NCBI GenBank assembly: GCA_037783415.1
Contig: JAZGTN010000022.1
Span: 8,840,001 to 8,904,000, forward strand
Length of the DNA stretch: 64,000 nt
Direction of reading: 5' to 3'
From: Leptasterias polaris
Lineage: Eukaryota; Echinodermata; Asteroidea; Forcipulatida; Asteriidae
Position numbers and translations under genes: made by a program. Under the pieces are notes generated by a model. It searched no databases and was not told the origin of the DNA. It saw only the letters and a program-made list of their open reading frames with translations. Below, in pieces: positions 44,301 through 48,630 of the stretch (the stretch's first letter is position 1; every line of letters starts with the position of its first letter).

Positions 44301-45311
44301 TGGGGTCTGCTTCATTTTGGGGCTGTATCCAGAGTGTACAGTGTACTGGGACTCCGACACGGCAACAAGTAAACAGGTGTTTTTATTATCCGGTTCCAGC
44401 TCATCACTTGTTAGATTTGATGTGTCCATCTCTTTCTCAATCACTGCATCGGCACCAAAATTGTGAGCATAGGATCTATATCCAAAATCCATGGCATCAG
44501 TCGGAGGATTTGATGACATTAACGCTGACTCTCTATCTTCTACCATCTCCATGGCCTCCATGACCTCTACGACCATTCCGGTATCGATAGGCATCGGGAT
44601 CCCACCAGGAGGTGCTGTTAAACATGTACCTCCGCCTTGCTGCTGGCTCATGCCATTCGATGGCAAGTCAATGGCTAATGCATTTTCTGTAGTTCTTGTT
44701 GTCATAAGCAATGACTCTGCACAATTTTGCGCCGTTTCATTTCCATTAGCGATGGCTGTATCGTTTGATTTGGTAGGGTACCTACAATGTGGCCGGTCCT
44801 CTGGTTCCAGATCTACATCTGCCACACTTAATTCAAAACTCTGCTCTGAGACAAATGATGGTGTGAGTGAATCTACGTCAAGCGCCTGCTCTATTCCTTG
44901 AGCGACCTCCGCTGAATCCGCCAGAGCTTGAAGCAGTTCTTCTTCCTCATGTTTCTGTAGGTATTCCACAGTTGCTGCATCACTAGCGGATTGATTGGCA
45001 ATATCTACACAGGAGTTCACGTAACAATTAGCCGTATCGTCTGGTCTTTGGTTCTGTCCAATACCAGTCACATGGCTAAAATCTATCTGTGAACACAGTG
45101 AGCCTGTCCCGTTAGCTTGGATGAAATCCGACGTCTCTGTGTTGGTCAATGCAATGAGAGATTCCATGGTTGGTTCTTCAGCTTCCTCATCAGACAAACA
45201 CAGTAGATTCGTCTTCCCCTCAGCGTTGGTTGATGCACAAGATGCTACATGGGTTTCAGATGTTTTCTTGGGCTTTACTCTCAGCTCAGTGTAACATTTC
45301 TTGTCATCGAC
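11218..45311 (-). CDS. ASH1L: ASH1L, histone H3 K36 methyltransferase (22 coding exons; N-terminal start missing)
   Basis: ASH1L is a nuclear Trithorax-group protein that mono- and dimethylates H3 lysine 36 and keeps developmental genes active against Polycomb. Coding exons are on the minus strand at 39853-45311, 36657-36935, 32443-32555, 30525-30644, 27125-27230, 26117-26222, 25287-25643, 24900-25067, 24182-24386, 23416-23623, 22743-22875, 21568-21706, 20702-20802, 20142-20228, 19394-19487, 18666-18807, 17292-17464, 15279-15445, 14041-14084, 12794-12916, 11746-11915 and 11218-11303. All have AG/GT borders and matching phases; the total of 8580 nt is divisible by 3. Domain order is long disordered basic region, AWS (about residues 1990-2060), SET (2061-2180), post-SET, bromodomain (about 2340-2440), PHD (about 2475-2527), BAH (about 2528-2720) and conserved tail. 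The length of 2859 aa is close to vertebrate ASH1L. The first exon(s) with the initiator ATG were not found. Only one paralog-like candidate family (NSD/SETD2) shares AWS-SET, and neither has this bromo-PHD-BAH order. Confidence 0.96.
11304..11745 (-). repeat. Last ASH1L intron with about 97-bp tandem copies of the preceding exon end
   Basis: Units starting at about 11515, 11613 and 11709 (plus-strand 'catttaggagc' marker) repeat every 96-98 bp. The rightmost unit includes the real exon end (GGCAAGATGCC...) and donor. The two left units carry decayed copies of the same coding end, with the donor GTAAG changed to GTTAA. The left flank near 11460-11515 is a reversed fragment of the 'aagatggccgc' MITE. 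Confidence 0.7.
11746..11915 (-). CDS. ASH1L: ASH1L exon, basic coiled C-terminal segment
   Basis: It encodes (S)[18 protein letters not shown], then a charged helix, and ends [16 protein letters not shown], matching vertebrate LNQILLNLLEKIPGK. The donor C|GTAAGAA gives phase 1. If the intron is retained, translation stops six codons later (RKKSTEL), losing the terminal motif. Confidence 0.92.
11916..12793 (-). other. ASH1L intron; contains an eroded MITE at about 12510-12635
   Basis: The stretch 'ttgcttaccacagcattctgcgatt' to 'gcagaattccgtggtaaacagag' forms inverted arms like those of the 7672 element (long sequences abbreviated). The rest shows no element that I can recognise. Confidence 0.45.
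12794..12916 (-). CDS. ASH1L: ASH1L exon, acidic linker after BAH
   Basis: It encodes [20 protein letters not shown], then [15 protein letters not shown] and NSKKI. This is the low-conservation acidic linker between BAH and the tail. The borders are TTATTGTAG| and AG|GTATGT; it enters with one nucleotide of a split codon and leaves in phase 2. Confidence 0.85.
12917..13465 (-). other. ASH1L intron with two tRNA-like SINE remnants
   Basis: About 12960-13200 has a 'ggtgaatagtgtgtaaagcactc' start like a tRNA-derived SINE head. About 13360-13455 is a minus-oriented copy of the SINE with tRNA A and B boxes that recurs near 14950, 21957, 31545 and 56735 (here 'gggactcaaaccca'). Confidence 0.5.
13466..14016. 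repeat. Minisatellite, 31/30-bp unit, about 18 copies
   Basis: The unit starts GATACATACACAGCATTC and ends GGTCCTATA. Copies are nearly identical; the only common variation is GGG versus GG, giving 31- or 30-bp units. The array sits inside an ASH1L intron and stops 24 bp short of the 5' splice site at 14040. High identity suggests recent expansion and likely length polymorphism. There are no spacers, so it is not a CRISPR array. Confidence 0.97.
14041..14084 (-). CDS. ASH1L: ASH1L micro-exon after BAH
   Basis: This 44-nt exon encodes [14 protein letters not shown] plus a split Arg codon. It corresponds to vertebrate PHYVPDNYKRNGGR. The borders are TTTTACAG| and AG|GTAAGT. It is too small to find by ORF length and is supported only by homology and phase. 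Confidence 0.9.
14259..14890. repeat. MITE family B copy split by a later insertion
   Basis: The first half (14259-14350: CAGAGCTGTCAA, 'gcatcttgcaatca', 'aatagggaagaggtttcc') and the second half (about 14802-14890: 'taatcagggaga', 'catcagaacatgg') match consecutive parts of the copy at 19744-19941. The roughly 450 bp in between is foreign. TTCCA stands at both break points, which fits a 5-bp duplication. The insert holds a hairpin GGCGGCAAT/ATTGCCGCC at 14581-14617. Confidence 0.6.
14930..15205 (-). repeat. tRNA-derived SINE copy (family S1)
   Basis: Read on the minus strand it has an A-box-like TGGCCGAGCGGTG and a B-box-like GGTTCGGGTCCC, followed by the family tail 'cacttgcatcc...', 'ttaaccattgttgcttcgtc'. 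Other copies are near 13360, 21957 (opposite orientation), 31545 and 56735. Confidence 0.65.
15279..15445 (-). CDS. ASH1L: ASH1L exon, C-terminal part of BAH domain
   Basis: It encodes (G)[20 protein letters not shown], then [18 protein letters not shown] and [10 protein letters not shown]. This closely follows the vertebrate block GRPKG..DVYIC.YRLDK.AHLF. It enters in phase 1 and ends in phase 0 at TCA|GTGAGT. Confidence 0.95.
15605..16826. repeat. Minisatellite, 83-bp unit, about 14-15 copies
   Basis: The unit starts TACCACAGACTGCCACAAAG and includes CTAGGCTAGCATTGGG and GTTTGTACAGCTGGCACTGG. Variants TACAACAGAC and CATACCACCCAGG recur in several units, so multi-unit blocks have been copied. 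It lies within an ASH1L intron about 160 bp upstream of the 3' splice site at 15446. Because 83 is not divisible by 3, the frames seen in it are meaningless. Confidence 0.97.
17292..17464 (-). CDS. ASH1L: ASH1L exon, BAH domain centre
   Basis: It encodes (D)[20 protein letters not shown], then [18 protein letters not shown] and [11 protein letters not shown]. The pattern [27 protein letters not shown] is nearly identical to vertebrate ASH1L, so this is one of the best-conserved parts of the protein. The acceptor is TTTCTCAG| and the donor is G|GTAAAT. Confidence 0.96.
17560..17870 (-). repeat. tRNA-like SINE (family W)
   Basis: The segment shares 'cagactctgtgcatcaccagaaatac' and 'cacaatgtggactatttctttc' (split here) with about 23157-23300. 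At its right end the minus strand shows a B-box-like GGTTAGAATCC and an A-box-like TTGGCATGGTGGT, as in a tRNA-derived head. Confidence 0.5.
18666..18807 (-). CDS. ASH1L: ASH1L exon, BAH domain, second part
   Basis: It encodes (G)[16 protein letters not shown], then [19 protein letters not shown]. The RRTPDG and NRD.L.IFR.EKLWKN blocks match vertebrate ASH1L. It enters in phase 1 after GACACCAG| and ends GA|GTAAGC. Confidence 0.96.
18895..19185. repeat. MITE family E copy (partial)
   Basis: It contains 'accgattgagcttaaacttt', 'cacaggtttgttatttcatg' and the end 'ctttgacaattaccaat'. The same words occur at about 38836-39110 and, as the start of the element, at 26303-26400. I recall this MITE type as common in echinoderm genomes; that is memory, not a search. 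Confidence 0.5.
19394..19487 (-). CDS. ASH1L: ASH1L exon, start of BAH domain
   Basis: It encodes [20 protein letters not shown], then [11 protein letters not shown]. Vertebrates have EVPMIPRPHYAQPGCVYF and LLRDDLLLRQG. Other minus-strand frames here are longer and open, which hides this exon; homology and phase (0 in, 1 out) decide it. The acceptor is CTGTGTACAG| and the donor is G|GTAAAA. Confidence 0.93.
19744..19941. mobile_element. MITE family B, most complete copy
   Basis: It begins CAGAGCTGCCAA and ends TTGGCAGCCCTG, inverses with one mismatch, 198 bp apart. The interior repeats 'aatcagggaga' several times. It supplies the reference for copies at 3797 and 14259. It lies in the intron between BAH and PHD exons. 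Confidence 0.7.
20142..20228 (-). CDS. ASH1L: ASH1L exon, second half of PHD finger
   Basis: It encodes [20 protein letters not shown], then LCDLRPVPK. It supplies the histidine and the last three zinc cysteines of the C4HC3 pattern (H-C, then C..C). The borders are GTGCAG| and AAG|GTAGAT, phase 0 on both sides. Confidence 0.96.
20501..20692. mobile_element. MITE family C, near-complete copy
   Basis: It starts GGCCCAATTTCATAGAGCTG and ends with the diverged inverse CTCTATGACATTAGGTCC. Internal words ('ttgcttaccagaata', 'ctggtatcctgctca') define the family. Confidence 0.7.
20702..20802 (-). CDS. ASH1L: ASH1L exon, first half of PHD finger
   Basis: It encodes (D)[20 protein letters not shown], then [13 protein letters not shown]. 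It gives the first four zinc cysteines (C.C then C..C), preceded by an acidic run. Vertebrate: [22 protein letters not shown]. It enters in phase 1 and ends in phase 0 at ATG|GTAGGT. Confidence 0.96.
21568..21706 (-). CDS. ASH1L: ASH1L exon, C-terminal part of bromodomain
   Basis: It encodes [20 protein letters not shown], then [15 protein letters not shown] and a lysine/aspartate linker. It matches vertebrate [24 protein letters not shown]. In most bromodomains the residue after the first Tyr is the Asn that holds acetyl-lysine; here it is His, and in human ASH1L Tyr. Phase 0 in, phase 1 out. Confidence 0.95.
21957..22170 (+). repeat. tRNA-derived SINE copy (family S1), plus orientation
   Basis: It starts 'gtgtctgatcggtcaagcac', then 'ggtgtttctgatcagcaaag', a poor B box (GGGTTGAAGTTCTG) and the tail 'acttaaccattgttgcttca'. 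It has the opposite orientation to the other S1 copies. Confidence 0.6.
22255..22395. repeat. Dispersed repeat family H ('aagtctatggg')
   Basis: It shares 'gggcccttt', 'aagtctatgggaaa', 'ggggcaacaaaggc' and 'gtgtaattc' with about 59170-59335 and, partly, 30358-30500 and 62240-62300. Confidence 0.5.
22490..22545 (+). repeat. AAT microsatellite
   Basis: This is a run of AAT triplets with interruptions, in the intron between two bromodomain exons. Confidence 0.9.
22743..22875 (-). CDS. ASH1L: ASH1L exon, bromodomain central part
   Basis: It encodes (R)[20 protein letters not shown], then [20 protein letters not shown] and RNAE. ISDPIDL.TIE is the classic bromodomain ZA-loop signature. The 3' splice site CACCAG| is preceded immediately by a TTTGA pentanucleotide repeat. 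Donor GAG|GTATGC, phase 0. Confidence 0.96.
22876..22917 (+). repeat. TCAAA pentanucleotide microsatellite at a 3' splice site
   Basis: On the minus strand this reads as repeated GATTT directly before TTTCACCAG|, so a length-variable array replaces the usual pyrimidine tract of a bromodomain exon. Confidence 0.9.
22951..23345. repeat. MITE family C fragment followed by family W fragment
   Basis: 22951-23045 has 'ggctaatttcataaagcctg' and 'ccggttaccagccaaaag' (family C). 23157-23345 repeats the words of 17560-17700 ('cggtgcatcaccagaaatac', 'cacaatgtggactatttctt'). Confidence 0.5.
23416..23623 (-). CDS. ASH1L: ASH1L exon, pre-bromodomain and bromodomain helix Z
   Basis: It encodes (D)[20 protein letters not shown], then [31 protein letters not shown] and NRPSKK. 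Vertebrate: [41 protein letters not shown] (given for its pattern, split as VFMTQF / [11 protein letters not shown]). One of the most conserved stretches of the gene. Phase 1 in, phase 2 out. Confidence 0.96.
24005..24175. repeat. MITE-like repeat abutting an ASH1L splice donor
   Basis: The segment has inverse-like halves ('gcggctatgaccatggcttt' against 'cagccgtagccacc') and then the dispersed block 'ggttacattgatttgaacgg' to 'aagatggcgggacca'. It ends within about 6 bp of the donor of the exon at 24182-24386. Confidence 0.5.
24182..24386 (-). CDS. ASH1L: ASH1L exon, linker between post-SET and bromodomain
   Basis: It encodes [20 protein letters not shown], then [20 protein letters not shown] and a basic tail to NDNGK. 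The core (PMS.RE.N....R.FLLRN.EKI) matches vertebrate ASH1L. The donor is G|GTAACA, phase 1. Confidence 0.94.
24617..24710. repeat. Small inverted repeat (ATTGGCCTGACG)
   Basis: ATTGGCCTGACGTTTCAACC is inversely repeated as GGTTGATTGTGAGGCCAAT with changes, around a poly-A/T loop, in an ASH1L intron. It is a probable small foldback element. Confidence 0.5.
24900..25067 (-). CDS. ASH1L: ASH1L exon, post-SET cysteine cluster and basic tail
   Basis: It encodes [20 protein letters not shown], then [12 protein letters not shown] and [14 protein letters not shown]...CRG is the post-SET zinc motif that closes the methyltransferase active site together with a SET cysteine. The acceptor is AATTACAG| and the donor is AGG|GTATGT, phase 0 both ends. 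Confidence 0.95.
25287..25643 (-). CDS. ASH1L: ASH1L exon, SET domain
   Basis: This 119-codon exon has [20 protein letters not shown] at its start (GWGI, S-adenosylmethionine contact), [20 protein letters not shown] in the middle, [16 protein letters not shown] (cofactor-binding NHSC.PN motif) and [12 protein letters not shown] (catalytic Tyr region). All catalytic positions expected of an H3K36 SET enzyme are present. Phase 0 on both sides. An unspliced reading continues into the intron and is spurious. Confidence 0.98.
25690..26105 (+). repeat. tRNA-like SINE (family S2) with internal 43-bp tandem expansion
   Basis: It starts 'acttgatatttgaaataaaa', as does the copy at 31185-31470. At 26010-26085 a tRNA-like head has A-box GCTCTGTTGGTAGAGC and B-box GGTTCAAGACC, and its ends GGCTAGA/TCTAGTC pair like an acceptor stem. 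Between 25778 and 25950 the unit beginning GGGTGAGATCCCTGGCTG is repeated four times; the sister copy has one. It lies about 50 bp upstream of the SET exon's acceptor and about 12 bp past the donor at 26116. Confidence 0.75.
26117..26222 (-). CDS. ASH1L: ASH1L exon, second half of AWS domain
   Basis: It encodes (R)[20 protein letters not shown], then [15 protein letters not shown]. The cysteines of C....CPC..VC and the RIQRHEW block are diagnostic of AWS next to SET in ASH1L. Donor ATA|GTATGT, phase 0. Confidence 0.95.
26303..26400. repeat. MITE family E fragment with TTAA edge
   Basis: It begins TTAAAGCATGCAGACAACAT and continues 'ggtacttgtcaaagaccag', the same as the element starting at 38836. 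It is truncated on the right. Confidence 0.5.
26405..26610. repeat. Two dispersed units of the 'CAGGCTGGCATAG' satellite
   Basis: Units 'caggctggcatagcttt' and 'caggctggcatagttta' followed by 'agtaagagggttgac'/'ggtaggagggttaaa' match the tandem array at 53842-54960 and units at about 52450-52690. Confidence 0.6.
26646..26857. mobile_element. MITE-like element, ACCCTTCTCA inverted ends
   Basis: ACCCTTCTCAGATAACGTCAC at the left is the inverse of GTGACATCAGTGAGAAGGGT at the right with few mismatches, 212 bp apart, in an ASH1L intron. Confidence 0.65.
26869..27046. mobile_element. MITE family C, complete copy
   Basis: GGTCCAATTTCATAATGCTG at the left is inversely matched by CAGCTCAATGAAATTGGGCC at the right. 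CAG precedes and AAG follows, near a CWG target duplication. It lies only about 10 bp beside the previous element. Confidence 0.75.
27125..27230 (-). CDS. ASH1L: ASH1L exon, start of AWS domain
   Basis: It encodes (N)[20 protein letters not shown], then [14 protein letters not shown] and a split Arg. Vertebrate: [20 protein letters not shown] and GCVDDCLNR. It starts the zinc cysteine series of AWS. Phase 1 in, phase 2 out (AG|GTAAGG). Confidence 0.95.
27317..27358 (+). repeat. CATAGC hexanucleotide microsatellite
   Basis: About six copies of CATAGC lie in the intron 87 bp upstream of the AWS exon acceptor. Confidence 0.9.
27555..28136. mobile_element. Non-autonomous element with TTAA edges, 582 bp
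   Basis: The left end TTAAAGTGACACACTGG and the right end CAGTGCGTCATCTTTAA are inverses with two differences. TTAA at both borders fits the target site of piggyBac- or Kolobok-type transposases. The overlapping short frames inside carry no transposase features. Confidence 0.55.
28514..28662. mobile_element. MITE family D with CTG target duplication
   Basis: The ends AGGCACAATTTCACAAAG and CTTTGTGAAATTGAGCC are inverses with small changes. CTG is duplicated at 28511-28513 and 28663-28665. It resembles the copy at 9714. Confidence 0.75.
28667..29783 (-). other. ASH1L intron, no element recognised
   Basis: This is a long unremarkable part of the intron between the exons at 27230 and 30525. 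Open frames here are short and without flanking splice sites in phase. Confidence 0.4.
29784..29940. mobile_element. Foldback element, about 157 bp
   Basis: AATATTGACTGCTTTTAC...GTGCTATGGTTAAAACTACG is inversely repeated as CGTAGTCTTAACCATAGCAC...GTAGTCAATATT, so almost the whole element is two arms around a 50-bp centre. Confidence 0.7.
30358..30500. repeat. Family H fragment with perfect short hairpin, next to an exon
   Basis: It contains 'ggggcacttctatgagaaaa' and 'tttgcaaagggcaccacagc', as other family H members. GGCACCACGGCAATTGCTGT and GGTGCC form a near-perfect hairpin at 30452-30478. The repeat ends about 25 bp from the donor of the exon at 30525. Confidence 0.5.
30525..30644 (-). 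CDS. ASH1L: ASH1L exon before AWS
   Basis: It encodes (G)[20 protein letters not shown], then [26 protein letters not shown] and the following W-rich block match vertebrate IDFQLPYDILWQWKHNQL. Phase 1 in, phase 1 out at A|GTAAGT. Confidence 0.94.
30780..31025 (+). repeat. tRNA-derived SINE split by a palindromic MITE
   Basis: Left of the MITE is an A-box-like TGGTCAAGTGGTAAGACACC; right of it is CTCTAGAATGAC and a B-box-like GTGGGTTCGAATCC. Removing the insert (30814-30974 plus one CTG) restores a continuous tRNA-like head. Confidence 0.7.
30814..30974. mobile_element. Palindromic MITE (family F), 161 bp, CTG duplication
   Basis: The two arms (GGGTCGATTTCACCAAACTC and inverse) run almost to the centre, with internal repeats of TAGGACTAGTCCTA. 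CTG flanks both ends (30811-30813, 30975-30977). The terminal GGGTCGATTTCAC is shared with family D. Confidence 0.88.
31185..31470 (+). repeat. tRNA-like SINE (family S2), second copy
   Basis: It has the same start ('acttgatatttgaaataaaa') and end ('gcccgctctagt'-like, 'gttcaaccctaaa') as 25690-26105, with A-box TAGCTTAGTTGGTAGAG and B-box GGTTCAAGTCC. The 43-bp unit is single here. Confidence 0.7.
31545..31900 (-). repeat. SINE family S1 copy and adjacent eroded MITE family D
   Basis: 31545-31685 read in minus has TGGCCGAGCGGTCAGGTGCA and GGTTCTAATCC with the S1 tail. 31767-31900 carries 'ggtttcacaaatcc', 'attcatcttaagatgaatct' and is a degraded family D copy. Confidence 0.55.
32443..32555 (-). 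CDS. ASH1L: ASH1L exon, acidic segment
   Basis: It encodes (P)[20 protein letters not shown], then [17 protein letters not shown]. The GLFP.P block corresponds to vertebrate GLFPAPIHVG. Phase 2 in, phase 1 out at CAG|GTAAGT. Confidence 0.93.
32556..36656 (-). other. ASH1L intron (4.1 kb), mostly unannotated
   Basis: Seen here: a GA-rich run at about 34138-34190, a duplicated 'tagccagcgggaccagtt' / 'tagtcagcgggaccactt' pair near 36145 and 36240, a reversed 'aaccaaaccgaggct' MITE scrap near 35115 and a poly-T/poly-G tract at 36422-36444. A serine-rich open frame at 34330-34560 is discussed among the rejected items. Confidence 0.5.
36657..36935 (-). CDS. ASH1L: ASH1L exon with conserved '[10 protein letters not shown]' motif
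   Basis: It continues the split Ser codon of the large exon and encodes a Ser/Pro-rich stretch, a basic segment ([20 protein letters not shown]) and KLDP. YxKAGLYSDVYK is the corresponding vertebrate motif upstream of AWS. The reading frame is decided by this motif because another frame is also open. Acceptor TTACGACAG|, donor CC|GTAAGT. Confidence 0.93.
37111..37486 (+). mobile_element. TTAA-flanked MITE (family G), forward copy
   Basis: It begins TTAAAGGTAT and ends ATACCTTTAA. The interior ('gattggtagagctgac', 'agaaacctgtgaaa', 'tatgaacttcataatcag') is repeated in inverse orientation at 39233-39689 in the same intron. Confidence 0.75.
38263..38368 (+). repeat. 20-bp tandem repeat, about 5 copies
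   Basis: The unit GTTCATTTCATACCAGGACA is repeated five times with one substitution (GGACAA in the first). Confidence 0.95.
38836..39110 (+). repeat. MITE family E copy with TTAA edge
   Basis: It begins TTAAAGGACGCAGACAACAT; 'aaagaccagtatc', 'gtgaaagtttaagctcactc' and 'ccaccatgaccatct' follow. It matches parts of 18895-19185 and 26303-26400. The right end is unclear. Confidence 0.5.
39233..39689 (-). mobile_element. TTAA-flanked MITE (family G), inverted copy
   Basis: TTAA stands at 39233-39236 and 39686-39689. Read on the minus strand it follows 37111-37486 word for word over most of its length. It holds an extra local expansion of the palindromic 16-bp unit AGCTGTTACATGTAAC (about 39435-39483). 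Confidence 0.75.
39853..45311 (-). CDS. ASH1L: ASH1L giant exon, disordered N-terminal region
   Basis: This is a single 5459-nt exon of 1819 codons, the counterpart of the giant exon of vertebrate ASH1L. It starts [16 protein letters not shown] after a T-rich acceptor (CCAAAAG|) and ends ENTLI plus a split Ser at CAG|GTGAGA. An acidic N-terminal part (to about residue 330) is followed by lysine/serine-rich repeats with many SP-K motifs (about 330-780), an acid run ([10 protein letters not shown], about 835), [14 protein letters not shown] (about 905-920; human has [11 protein letters not shown]), a block with a predicted short helix [18 protein letters not shown] (about 1000), and basic nuclear-localisation-like clusters ([14 protein letters not shown] about 1320; PLKKRKL near the end). 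The leading in-frame codons from 45341 to 45312 are intron. No enzymatic domain is present; this region is known to be poorly conserved. Confidence 0.95.
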
Positions 45312-48034
45312 CTTTTGGTGAAAAAACACAAACAAAAACATTTATTTAGAGATTCATGCATATAATACAATCGTAATGAAAGTCTTTTTGAGATGGTAAA
45401 TAACAACATGAAGATATTCACATGTTTACACAAATACATAAAAATCAATAACAAAGCTAATGAAATGACAACATCAGTTATGGATGAACACCATTTCCCA
45501 TCATGGTGAAATAGATTGTCTGTGCACACTCAACACATCCCTGGATTAAAACTGTGGTACAGAGTAAGGCACCATTATCAGTAAGTGAGTGAATACATCA
45601 ATGATTGAAGTCGACACAGCCGAGCCCTAGGGCAATCAACATAATGCCAAACACTGCACCAATATATGCTCTAGTGCTTATACAGTGTTACATTTAATCA
45701 TAGGGGTTGTGGCTACCAGTATAATCAGGGAATCAGGTATTCTCAATGTCTGACTGGCTTTTCTGTATGATGAATGGCCAGGGATATTTACCAAAGTAAT
45801 ACACATGTACAGTACATGTACATGTACATATGTATTCTCTTCACATGTAAATTTATACGAATCTGGCACAGTGTATTGCATTGATTCATGTACAAGTACA
45901 TGTACATGTACAACATACCGTACACTTCACTGGTCTAAATGCAGGCACCCATACAATGTGTTGTTATCTTGGGACATTGTGTGACCTTTCAGTGACATTT
46001 GACATTATTATTCAAAGCAGTTACATTTTTGTCTTGATTGTTTCGTGTACAACAATCCACCTTTGAGGCTGGAAGTGTTTGTTAAGGCTTTACAATTTTG
46101 TAAATTTATTTAAAACCAAACACGATAAAAAATGTATAATTTAAATTAATGTTACACCAAGTGTTCCAAGCTCGTGAACTGACCCACTTACAAATTTGTG
46201 TAAATCTGTATACAAATTTTAGGTTAAAGGGAATGTTTAAACAGTTCAGAACCCTGATTAAAAAAATAAAAAATCCTAGAACTAGAGAAAGGTTTATTGT
46301 ACTAATAAGAAAAGAAGATGTCTTGAATTTATTTAGAAACAGATAGTCCATGATGTTTGTGTCTTTTCAAGCCAATCATTTTTTTGGCAAAAACAAAATC
46401 ACAAACAGAATCTCTTTCAAAGAGAAAGTATATAATCATGTGATAATATTCTAATTTTTTCTGGTAAGAAAACCTCCCAAACTGAAACACCAGGATGGTT
46501 CGCCTTCCATTTGCATTCCTAATTTATGCTGTTTTGCAGTAAATGTAAACAAAATTTTTAAAAATCTATCCCTGCACTGTTTTTTGACAACCAAACAATA
46601 ACCAGAACTGACCACAGTGTGAATTTATTGCGTACACATTTCCTACACTCCAGCCATGTAACCCCAAAGTCCCACAGCAGCAAAATTGTCAAGCCTGGAC
46701 ACAGTCAGCACCATGACAAAAGTATAACAGTCAGGCTTTACAAATGTAGAGTTCATCGTTCTCTCCACTGATTGCAGGACTATTGATTGTTCTCGTCAAC
46801 TGCTTGACCCACATTATTTACACAGTGTTACATCGCAACCAAGTGCATTCACACAATGACTTTCCCGTTTTGGGAGGTTCATGTACTGTACATACCCCGC
46901 TGGGATTCTTATTCCTGAACGGGCGAAGCTACTGTCCATGGAAAGGGGCGTACCTAATAATTAGCTAGAACTATTAAGTTTATGGGTAGATATTTTTGAG
47001 CAACCAGTGCAATGCACACAGGCCTGATATGTAGGCCTACATGTACATGTAGTACATCACAGAGGCAACAGGCCATAATACGCACAAGTGTCATCTTAAA
47101 AATACTGCAAAGCATCATGGGAAACATAGTACAGTTAAAAAATAAATCAAGCTGACAGTTGGATGCCATACTGTAGCTTTACATGTAACTGTACCATGTT
47201 TTATAGCATGTGTACCGACCTATTGGGGATGTGTGTACACTACGGCTATTACATGTAAGTGAAAAACTTCAAATCCAGACTAGGGCTTAATGACGTCTTT
47301 AGCTTTGTACTTGAGTAGGTTACTACTCTTGTTTTTAGTAAAAAGTAAATAGTAAAAACACTAGTCTTGTGCTACAAATAAGTACCAGTTAATAACAGTT
47401 AAAAGACAAAACAATCAGATGAAGATGCATCATACATATTGGCACAGTCCGAACATCCTCTCTGATGCATGTACCCTGCCAGATGGGTAAGGCAGGGGAT
47501 CATACAGGTCTATAAAGACACAACTGCCTTTAAAAAAAATCAGCCTTGCAAACCATTTCCAGGTAATCAATGACAAATTGGTTGAACCACCCCTAAGCTT
47601 TCAGAATATTAAACTCATTTGACTGCTGGTTACCAACAATGTATCATACTTCACCTCTTAGATTTATTACAGTGACATAAGACCAAACAGAACATGTTGT
47701 TAGTGCACCCCTGGCTCTAAAGTCTAAGGTAAACCACAATCCACTGTGTACTGACTCTTCTTGTGTTGACTGCTACCCAGGAGAGTCAATCACTCCCACC
47801 ACAATCTGACCTCATTATGAGGTAACTACAGTTCAACCTTGAAGATATACATGTACACCCCCTCATAAATAATAGAACTACATGTAGCAGGGATCTAATT
47901 TGGAGAATGTATTCCAGGAACTCCAGGGTGTCCTGCCACTGTGGGTAGACCCCTGAGAGTTTAGACCTACTGGCAACACAACACCAAAGCACACAAACAT
48001 TACTGATCTGAACAGCTTCTTTATCCTGATCAGG
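45312..48034 (-). other. Upstream/first-intron sequence of ASH1L
   Basis: No coding exon is supported. ACATGT/GTACAT runs occur at 45805-45830, 45889-45912 and 47037-47055. The start codon of ASH1L must lie to the right of 45311. Confidence 0.4.
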
Positions 48035-48037
48035 CAT
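47999..48037 (-). other. Weak candidate for the ASH1L start codon exon
   Basis: On the minus strand ATG at 48037-48035 (A at -3) opens MPDQDKEAVQISN. An acceptor-like TTTGCGCCCAG lies about 30 nt upstream and AAT|GTTTGT could be a phase-0 donor, as required by the exon at 45311. The donor is weak and the sequence is too short to judge. Confidence 0.12.
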
Positions 48038-48488
48038 TTTGAGAGAGAGTTTTGTATTCCCTTTCTGGGCGCAAAGAAAAGTGTGAATAGTCGTCTACAT
48101 GTATATGTACATATCCCCCCTCTCTCTACATGTGATTTGCATGCAGACTAAACCCAATATATGAGTCATTATCAAAACATATATTTCATTTCTTACAATC
48201 ATTCACAAGGTTTTTACACCATCAGGTGTCTGCATGCTCCCACATCTACTGAGCAATGCATCATTAGATGACGCCAGAGACCCATTTGTACAAGCAAGGA
48301 TACAAAATAAAAAAATGTCTTATGCAAGTCTAGTAGTAATACAGCACCATCTATCAAAAACGGTACACAGAATATTTGTGTTTTTTGTCTTTCGGCAACA
48401 AAAAATTGGACAATGCAACTAAAAAAATTAGGAAAATTCCACCATATTATTAATGGCAGTTCCATCATCAGTAGTCAAAGCATTCCAT

Positions 48489-48630
48489 GAGAAGGATATT
48501 TGGCTATAAATAATACCATTGTAGATTTGCTATTTGAACAAAATATATGTAGAATAACATTGCTTAATATTCTACCTACATTTGTTAACAGGATAAATCT
48601 GCGATGGCCCTATAGCCAAATATGTTTCTC
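48489..48630. mobile_element. MITE, GAGAAGGATATTTGGCTATA inverted ends
   Basis: The 20-bp left end and the right end TATAGCCAAATATGTTTCTC are inverses with two mismatches, 142 bp overall. Confidence 0.7.
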
